Of a stretch of DNA of 7,762 nucleotides, positions 1-4,939 are shown one piece after another. The notes under the pieces were generated by a model, which did not search any database, had not been told where the DNA came from, and worked only from the letters and a program-made list of their open reading frames with translations. The stretch's first letter is position 1; each line of letters starts with the position of its first letter. The DNA is from an uncultured bacterium. GTDB taxonomy: Bacteria > Desulfobacterota > Desulfobulbia > Desulfobulbales > Desulfobulbaceae. The stretch spans positions 1-7,762 of the forward strand of contig CAIMMA010000238.1 of assembly GCA_903842475.1 (NCBI GenBank), given 5' to 3'. The translations under genes were made by a program, and so were the position numbers.

Positions 1-1393
1 ATCCCTGGCGCAGCTGCCCGTAGAGGAGCCGTTCGTGGGCGGCATGCTGGTCGATGACGATGAATTCGCCGTCCTTTTCACAGAGCAGGTAGAGGGAGAA
101 GAGCTGGCCGATTAAGGTCAGGCCGACATACGTATCAATCGGCCTCTGGGCAATCGGGCGGAGTACCGGGGCATGCTCCAAGGAGGCGTCGGCCGGACTT
201 GTCGATTCCACGGGGAAAGCTGTGGGCGGCGTAAAGACCGATCTCGATGGTAGGGACGCCTGGTGCCGTACCGGCTCAGCGGTGGCCAGGGGGGCAGCAA
301 TGGGCACTGCCGACCGGAGCGGCGGCTGCCCCTCCGATTCCGGATGCCATTGCGTTGGTCGCGGCGGCGGGGCAAAGAGGCTGGTGCGAAGGGTCTGCTG
401 ATACGCACCCATAGCGGCCGCCACCCGATCGACGACGAAACGATGGACCCGCTCACTGTTACGAAAACGGATCTCGCGCTTGGAAGGATGGACATTGACA
501 TCGACCTGATCGGGCGAGATCGTCAAAAGCAAGGCGCCCGCAGGCTGGTAGCCCTTCATGAGGAACCCCTGCAGTCCCTCGTGGACCGCATGCCGAAGCA
601 TCCCGTCCTGCACCGGCCGATTATTGACCAGCAGCCGCAGCCGGGCCGCCGTGGTTGCGGTGGCTTCGGGCAGGAGCAGGAACCCGGCCAACGCCAAGTC
701 CCCGCCCTCGTCGGACGCACCCGAATGCAGCGGCAGCAACCTTCCCCGGGAGCGGAAGACCGCGCGGACCCGCTGTTCCAGGTCGTCCTCGGTGTGATAG
801 TTCAGTACCTCTCGGCCATCGACCTGGAGACTGAAGCCGGTGTGCGGATGGGCCAGCGCCTGGTTCTTCACCACCTCTTCGATGTGATGCAGCTCCGTAC
901 GGGAGGATTTGAGAAATTTTTTCCTCGCCGGCATGTTGCCGAACAGATGCCGCACTTCGATCACCGTGCCCCGGGCGCAGCCATCCTGATGCACCGCCTG
1001 CAGGCTGCCGTAGCGGATCTCCGCCCTGGTGCCGAGGTCATGGTCGCGGGGCCGGGAAAGAATTGTCATCCAGGAGACCGAGGCGATGCTGGGAATGGCC
1101 TCGCCGCGGAATCCCAAGGTGGCGATGGCGGCCAGCTGTGCTTCGTCCCAAAGCTTGGAAGTGGCGTGCCGCTCGATGCAGAGCAGGACATCATCGCCGT
1201 TCATGCCCAGTCCGTTATCGGCAATCCGCAGCAGCCCGCTGCCGCTGCCCTCGACGTGGATGTCGATGCGGGTGGCGCCGGCGTCCAGGCTGTTTTCCAC
1301 CAGTTCCTTGACCACCGAGGCCGGCCGCTCCACCACCTCGCCGGCGGCGATCTGGTTGGCTAACTGTTCTGAAAGAATCCGTATTCGTGACAC
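1..1393 (-). CDS. mutL: DNA mismatch repair protein MutL (partial, C-terminus beyond window)
   Basis: MutL links MutS mismatch recognition to strand incision or excision. The 464 visible residues begin with the GHKL ATPase domain. Seen: LANQIAAGEVVERP (11-24), ATP motif ELVENSLDAGA with E30 and N34, DNGLGM (59-64), HATSK (76-80), LGFRGEA (93-99), and further in GTVIEV followed by a PARKKF element. A transducer domain with the DVNVHPSKREIRF motif follows, then a proline-rich linker, then the start of the C-terminal dimerisation/endonuclease domain with DQHAAHERL (448-456). The start is a GTG at 1393, chosen because an in-frame TAA lies nine codons upstream with no ATG between and because it aligns with the usual MutL N-terminus; I see no good Shine-Dalgarno sequence. 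Bacterial MutL is usually around 600 residues, so roughly a quarter lies off the left edge. Odd point: the second glutamate of the DQHAX2EX4E endonuclease motif is glycine (G459). It is transcribed divergently from the penicillin-binding protein gene. Confidence 0.97.
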   Translation of the reverse strand, partial: MSRIRILSEQLANQIAAGEVVERPASVVKELVENSLDAGATRIDIHVEGSGSGLLRIADNGLGMNGDDVLLCIERHATSKLWDEAQLAAIATLGFRGEAIPSIASVSWMTILSRPRDHDLGTRAEIRYGSLQAVHQDGCARGTVIEVRHLFGNMPARKKFLKSSRTELHHIEEVVKNQALAHPHTGFSLQVDGREVLNYHTEDDLEQRVRAVFRSRGRLLPLHSGASDEGGDLALAGFLLLPEATATTAARLRLLVNNRPVQDGMLRHAVHEGLQGFLMKGYQPAGALLLTISPDQVDVNVHPSKREIRFRNSERVHRFVVDRVAAAMGAYQQTLRTSLFAPPPRPTQWHPESEGQPPLRSAVPIAAPLATAEPVRHQASLPSRSVFTPPTAFPVESTSPADASLEHAPVLRPIAQRPIDTYVGLTLIGQLFSLYLLCEKDGEFIVIDQHAAHERLLYGQLRQG

Positions 1394-1552
1394 AATGCGT
1401 TCAAATAGAAAGTTGCTTTAGAGATGCTGAAATCGTCCGATCATGGTAACTATCTAGACAAAGTTATCAGGCGGTCGGCGTACAGCACGCTTTTGACCAA
1501 GCTGCCAGCGCAAGGCGCGCGCCCCATTTTTTGAAATCAACACTACCGTTTC
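1394..1552. promoter_or_regulatory. Divergent intergenic region between mutL and the penicillin-binding protein gene
   Basis: These 159 bases separate two divergent genes, so promoters for both should lie here (inference). The stretch is more AT-rich than the flanking genes, especially 1394-1470. I looked for sigma-70 type -35/-10 pairs on both strands and found none with good hexamers at proper spacing. A short inverted repeat, TAACT (1447-1451) and AGTTA (1462-1466), could be an operator half-site pair but is too short to claim. No Shine-Dalgarno sequence stands out next to either start codon. Confidence 0.4.
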
Positions 1553-3409
1553 TTGCCTTTCTTGTCCACCATACCCGATGCAAAAACAGATCCGCTTCCG
1601 GAACCGCCCCCTTGCAAGGGATGGATCCTGGACCAGCGCCCTCTCATCCATCTGCTGCTCGCGACCGCCGGGCTGGTCACCCTGCTGATCGGCGTGGTCC
1701 TGGCCTGGTTCATGGCGCTTCCCGACATCCGTTCGGTGGAGGATTACCGGCCGCAGGTGGCCACCCTGATCTTTGATCGCAACGGTCGACCCATCGACGC
1801 CATCGCCAAGGAATTCCGGATCGTCATTCCCTACGCCGAGATGCCCCCCCTGCTGCCCCGGGCCTTTGTGGCCGCCGAGGACAGCCGCTACTGGGAGCAT
1901 ACCGGCCTTGACGGTCTGTCGATTTTCCGGGCCGCCTTCAACAATCTTCGCTCCGGCCGCAAGAGCCAGGGTGGGTCGACCATCACCCAGCAGGTCACCA
2001 GGGCCTTGCTGCTCACCAGGGAAAAAAGCTATCAGCGTAAACTCGCCGAGGCGGTCCTTTCCTACCGGCTGGAAAAACAGCTGAGCAAGGAGGATATCCT
2101 CTTTATCTATCTCAACGAGATTTATCTGGGCGAGGGCGCCTACGGGGTCGAAGCGGCGGCTCGGACCTATTTCGGTAAAAAAGCCAGTCAGTTGACCCTG
2201 GGGGAAATCGCCTTGCTGGCCGGTCTGCCGCAGTCGCCGAGCAACTATTCCCCGATCAAGCAGCCGGAGGCCGCCCGGGTCCGCCAGCGCTATGTGCTCA
2301 ATCGGATGGCCGAGGACAGCGTGATCACCGCCGACGACGCCCGCACCGCCTTTGAAAAGGGCTTGCAATTGGCCGGCGACTGGCGGAAATCACTCAACGG
2401 CTATTTTGCCCACTATATCCGCACCCAGCTGCTCACCCGGTATACCGAAACCGATCTCTACCAGAAGGGGCTGGCCGTGGCCACCACCATCGACAGCGAC
2501 CTGCAACAGGCGGCGGCCCAAGCTGTTGCCGGCGGGGTGGCCAAGGTGGTCGAACGCCACCCCATGCAGGCCGCGCCCCAGGGAGCGCTGGTGGCGCTCG
2601 ACAGTGACAGCGGTCGAATCCGGGCGATGATCGGCGGAGTTGATTTCAATGAAAACCAGTTTAATCGGGTCCTGCAGGCCAACCGCCAACCGGGCTCGGC
2701 GTTCAAGCCCCTGTTGTATGCCGCAGCCCTGGAAAAGGGCATCGCCCCGGGGACTGTCCTTGCCGACACCCCAATTTCCCTGCCCAGCAACGGAGACACC
2801 CGGTGGCAACCACGCAATTTCAAAAACGAATACCACGGCTCCCTGACGCTGACCGAAGCCTTGGTCCGATCGAGCAACGTCGGTGCCGTCCGTCTGCTCC
2901 AGCAAACCGGCCTGGACAAAGTCATCGAGCTCGCCAAAAAAATGGGGATTGCAACGCCCCTGCAGCCCGACCTGACCTTGGCTCTGGGGGCTTCTCCGGT
3001 TTCCATCCTGGAAATGACCGCAGCCTACGCCGTCTTTGCCAATCAAGGTATGTACCACGCACCTGTGGGCATCACCCGGGTCAGCGACCGGGATGGCCGA
3101 TTTCTGCCCTGGCCGCAGTCATCCGGCCAACAAGTACTCGCAAAAGAAACCGCGGCCTGGATCACCGCCGCCCTGACCCAGGTGGTGCAGCGGGGCACGG
3201 GCAAAAACGCCGCCGGCATCCCCGGCGCCAGCGGCAAAACCGGCACCACCGACAACAACGTCGACGCCTGGTTTATCGGCTCCGCCCCGGGTTTGACCAC
3301 CGGAGTCTGGATCGGTTATGACCGCAGCACCTCGCTGGGCGAGGGAGAAACCGGTGGCCAGGCCGCCGCACCGGTCTGGAAACAATTCATGCATCAAGCC
3401 GTCAACTAA
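1553..3409 (+). CDS. Bifunctional class A penicillin-binding protein (glycosyltransferase/transpeptidase, PBP1A type)
   Basis: The protein polymerises lipid II into glycan strands and cross-links the peptides on the periplasmic side of the inner membrane. A single hydrophobic anchor spans about residues 31-56. The GT51 glycosyltransferase domain shows EDSRYWEHTG (catalytic E109), GGSTITQQ, an RKLAEAVLSYRLEKQ segment and LNEIYLGEGAYG (second catalytic-type E189). The transpeptidase domain shows SAFK (nucleophile S382, K385), SSN (440-442) and KTGT (562-565). At 618 residues it is a minimal class A enzyme with no large insert between domains and no C-terminal extension, so an mrcA/PBP1A-like assignment fits but the exact subfamily is uncertain. 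The start is doubtful: no in-frame ATG occurs before M54, which lies at the end of the membrane anchor. TTG at 1553 is the first usable codon after an in-frame stop at 1532-1534 and has no visible ribosome binding site; a frameshift near 1607-1611 is the alternative. It is followed after 15 bases by the cysteine-rich gene. Confidence 0.93.
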   Translation: MPFLSTIPDAKTDPLPEPPPCKGWILDQRPLIHLLLATAGLVTLLIGVVLAWFMALPDIRSVEDYRPQVATLIFDRNGRPIDAIAKEFRIVIPYAEMPPLLPRAFVAAEDSRYWEHTGLDGLSIFRAAFNNLRSGRKSQGGSTITQQVTRALLLTREKSYQRKLAEAVLSYRLEKQLSKEDILFIYLNEIYLGEGAYGVEAAARTYFGKKASQLTLGEIALLAGLPQSPSNYSPIKQPEAARVRQRYVLNRMAEDSVITADDARTAFEKGLQLAGDWRKSLNGYFAHYIRTQLLTRYTETDLYQKGLAVATTIDSDLQQAAAQAVAGGVAKVVERHPMQAAPQGALVALDSDSGRIRAMIGGVDFNENQFNRVLQANRQPGSAFKPLLYAAALEKGIAPGTVLADTPISLPSNGDTRWQPRNFKNEYHGSLTLTEALVRSSNVGAVRLLQQTGLDKVIELAKKMGIATPLQPDLTLALGASPVSILEMTAAYAVFANQGMYHAPVGITRVSDRDGRFLPWPQSSGQQVLAKETAAWITAALTQVVQRGTGKNAAGIPGASGKTGTTDNNVDAWFIGSAPGLTTGVWIGYDRSTSLGEGETGGQAAAPVWKQFMHQAVN

Positions 3410-3424
3410 GCGAGGTTGTGTTCT

Positions 3425-3973
3425 ATGAGCAGTCAGGATGCCTTTTTTGTCCAAACCTTCTACAGCGGCACCGCGGCATTGAAGCTGCGCGTCGCCCGGG
3501 AACTCCAGGAACGGTACGGACCGGCCATGACGGCCTGCCCCGAAATCCAGGAGGGACTGGCGCAACTGCACGACCGCGCCCGTGCCCTGGAAGCCCACAT
3601 GCAATCCATGCAACTAGGCCGACTTTGCCGCAGTTGCGCCACCCAAACGGGCGGTGGCTGCTGCAGTGCCTCCATGGCCGACAATACCGACAGCATCATG
3701 CTGCTCACCAATCTGCTCCTGGGTATCGAGGTGCACCGCCAACCCCACCATGGAGAAAATTGCTGTTACCTGGGCGCGCAGGGATGTTTATTTGCGATCA
3801 AACCATTTTTTTGCCTGACCTATAACTGCACCCATATCCTCACCAGCGCCGACAGCCTAAGCCTTGCGGGACTGTACCAACAGGCCGGTGCGGTCATGGG
3901 TCAGCAAGGCCGACTGGAAGCCTTGCTGCTTGCGGCGATCAGTCACGGCCGCAGGGAGCAAGGGTCTTCTTAA
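3425..3973 (+). CDS. Cysteine-rich YkgJ-like protein, putative metal or Fe-S binding
   Basis: This 182-residue soluble protein has ten cysteines: C38, C68, C71, C79, C80, C113, C114, C121, C130 and C135. The core reads CRSC (68-71), then a CC pair (79-80), then CCYLGAQGC (113-121) and FFCLTYNC (128-135). That order (CxxC, CC, a C-x6-C segment, then C-x4-C) resembles the CxxCxxCC putative zinc/iron-chelating family typified by YkgJ, whose biochemical role is not established. The match is by pattern only and the spacing is looser than usual. There is no signal peptide or membrane segment. The ATG at 3425 is preferred over a TTG nine bases upstream, with a weak purine-rich CGAGG at 3411-3415. 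It lies 15 bases after the penicillin-binding protein gene and 60 before ogt, so co-transcription is likely. The product is reasonably certain to be real; its function is not known. Confidence 0.8.
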   Translation: MSSQDAFFVQTFYSGTAALKLRVARELQERYGPAMTACPEIQEGLAQLHDRARALEAHMQSMQLGRLCRSCATQTGGGCCSASMADNTDSIMLLTNLLLGIEVHRQPHHGENCCYLGAQGCLFAIKPFFCLTYNCTHILTSADSLSLAGLYQQAGAVMGQQGRLEALLLAAISHGRREQGSS

Positions 3974-4021
3974 ATCGATCAAAATCGGCAACCTCACCGA
4001 CGTTGCATCCCCTTTTCCCCC

Positions 4022-4028
4022 AGGAGAG
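4022..4028 (+). promoter_or_regulatory. Ribosome binding site of ogt
   Basis: AGGAGAG lies five bases before the ATG at 4034 and fixes that start codon, excluding longer overlapping frames upstream. Confidence 0.8.
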
Positions 4029-4033
4029 ACATC

Positions 4034-4528
4034 ATGCCTGTGTTCGCCCTGCTCCCCACCCCTCTGGGCGCCTTTACCCTGGCGGCCGATGCAACCGGCC
4101 TCTGCGCCCTCTCTTTTCCGGGAGAACCATTCGACTCCGCCAAGGACCGGCAGGTGGCACTGGAGACCCATCCCCTGCTCCGGGAAGCCGGGCGGCAACT
4201 GCTGGCCTATCTCAACACCACTCGGCACGATTTCGATCTGCCCCTGTCAATCCAGGGCACCCCGTTCCAACGCCAGGTCTGGCAGCAACTCCGCACCATC
4301 CCCTATGGCCAGACCCGAACCTATGGCGAGCTCGCCGCGCAGGTCGGCGGACGGCACAAAGCCAGGGCCGTGGGCGGTGCGGCCCATGCCAATCCCCTGG
4401 CGATCATCATCCCCTGTCATCGGTTGATCGGCGCGAACGGCAACCTGACGGGCTTCGGCGGCGGGCTGCCGATGAAGCAGGCCTTACTCGAACTGGAAGG
4501 CTGCACAATCCTTCGCCAGAAAAACTAA
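4034..4528 (+). CDS. ogt: Methylated-DNA--[protein]-cysteine S-methyltransferase (O6-alkylguanine DNA alkyltransferase)
   Basis: This suicide repair enzyme transfers the alkyl group from O6-alkylguanine (and O4-alkylthymine) in DNA to its own cysteine. The 164 residues match a stand-alone Ogt-type protein with a short N-terminal ribonuclease-like domain and no Ada regulatory domain. Family landmarks seen: TPFQRQVWQQL (76-86), the helix-turn-helix segment IPYGQTRTYGELA (89-101), RAVGGA with the arginine finger R111, ANPLAIIIPCHR with acceptor C128, and the closing FGGGLPMKQALLELEG (141-156). All key residues are present, so it should be active. The start is set by the AGGAGAG ribosome binding site. 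It sits 60 bases downstream of the YkgJ-like gene and 79 upstream of the small unknown gene on the same strand. It could share a transcript with them; I see no terminator between them and no Ada-box I can support. Confidence 0.96.
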   Translation: MPVFALLPTPLGAFTLAADATGLCALSFPGEPFDSAKDRQVALETHPLLREAGRQLLAYLNTTRHDFDLPLSIQGTPFQRQVWQQLRTIPYGQTRTYGELAAQVGGRHKARAVGGAAHANPLAIIIPCHRLIGANGNLTGFGGGLPMKQALLELEGCTILRQKN

Positions 4529-4593
4529 CGCTGCAAGCACACCTCGTAAGACAAACGGAAAATGCCAAGACGGTAAAACGACATCTTGATTTC

Positions 4594-4600
4594 AAGGAGG
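4594..4600 (+). promoter_or_regulatory. Strong ribosome binding site of the 90-residue gene
   Basis: AAGGAGG, a full anti-Shine-Dalgarno match, lies seven bases before ATG 4608. It is the best ribosome binding site in the window and the main argument that the small downstream frame is a real, well translated gene. Confidence 0.85.
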
Positions 4601-4607
4601 AAAACAT

Positions 4608-4880
4608 ATGGTGGATATTATCATCGGATCGATAGCGCCAACCGGATCGCCAACCAACAAACCCCCGGCCAGCGGCGTACCGGTGGAGGCCGAGTTGCTC
4701 CATATCCGCGAGCCGCGCCAGCGAATCACCGGCCCCCTTGGCCAGGAACGCCGCAAGCAGCAGCGCCAGGACCCGCAGAACGGCAGGGTGCTCACCCTGC
4801 TGATCCCCGACGGCACCATCCTGCCTAAAGATCTGGATACAAAAAAATATAAAGTGCTGCTCCGCTTCATGAAGAAATAA
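4608..4880 (+). CDS. Small hypothetical protein, 90 residues
   Basis: I do not recognise this protein. It is short, hydrophilic and basic, with no cysteine, signal peptide or membrane segment. The N-terminal part (about 1-25) is rich in proline, glycine, serine and threonine. The middle (about 33-60) is charged and rich in arginine and glutamine, ending at DPQNGR. The C-terminal 30 residues (VLTLLIPDGTILP, then a lysine-rich tail ending RFMKK) look like a short folded or strand-forming segment. Support for a real gene is strong although indirect: an ideal AAGGAGG at 4594-4600, an ATG start, and a stop two bases before a strong transcription terminator. It is the last gene of the plus-strand run. 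A regulatory or nucleic-acid-contacting role would be a guess from charge alone. Confidence 0.72.
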   Translation: MVDIIIGSIAPTGSPTNKPPASGVPVEAELLHIREPRQRITGPLGQERRKQQRQDPQNGRVLTLLIPDGTILPKDLDTKKYKVLLRFMKK

Positions 4881-4881
4881 A

Positions 4882-4918
4882 AAAAGGCTCCTGAACGCAT
4901 CGCGTTCGGGAGCCTTTT
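4882..4918. terminator. Bidirectional intrinsic terminator between convergent genes
   Basis: A hairpin with left arm 4882-4898 and right arm 4902-4918 closes around the three-base loop ATC. The arms pair over 17 positions with a single T-G wobble (4892/4908); the GC-rich core is GGCTCC/GGAGCC plus GAACGC/GCGTTC. On the plus strand it ends in TTTT (4915-4918), serving the 90-residue gene whose stop is two bases away. On the minus strand the A tract at 4879-4885 becomes a seven-base U tract, serving the glutamate synthase fusion gene whose stop lies about 20 bases away. The minus-strand U tract is longer, so termination is probably stronger in that direction (inference). Confidence 0.93.
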
Positions 4919-4939
4919 GCTGTGCAGGACGAACCGGTC

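Noticed and set aside
263..1363. Plus-strand open frame opposite mutL
   Set aside because: The minus strand encodes unmistakable MutL motifs along the whole span; the plus-strand product is low-complexity and has no recognisable domain.
1447..1466. Inverted repeat TAACT / AGTTA in the divergent intergenic region
   Set aside because: Only five bases per arm with a ten-base spacer; expected by chance in AT-rich sequence.
1514..1532. GC palindrome GGCGCGCGCC followed by a T run, resembling a terminator
   Set aside because: A perfect ten-base palindrome leaves only about three stem pairs once a loop is allowed, and no plus-strand gene ends before it.
1543..1728. Short minus-strand frame ending in a lysine-rich tail (DKKGKKR)
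   Set aside because: It overlaps the penicillin-binding protein membrane anchor, has no ribosome binding site I can support, and its lysine tail is just the complement of a T/C-rich stretch.
1454..2368. Minus-strand open frame opposite the penicillin-binding protein gene
   Set aside because: The glycosyltransferase motifs lie on the plus strand. The antisense product shows no family features.
1..4528. mutL and ogt close together as a possible dedicated alkylation-tolerance locus
   Set aside because: They are divergent, separated by two unrelated genes, and no shared regulatory site is visible.
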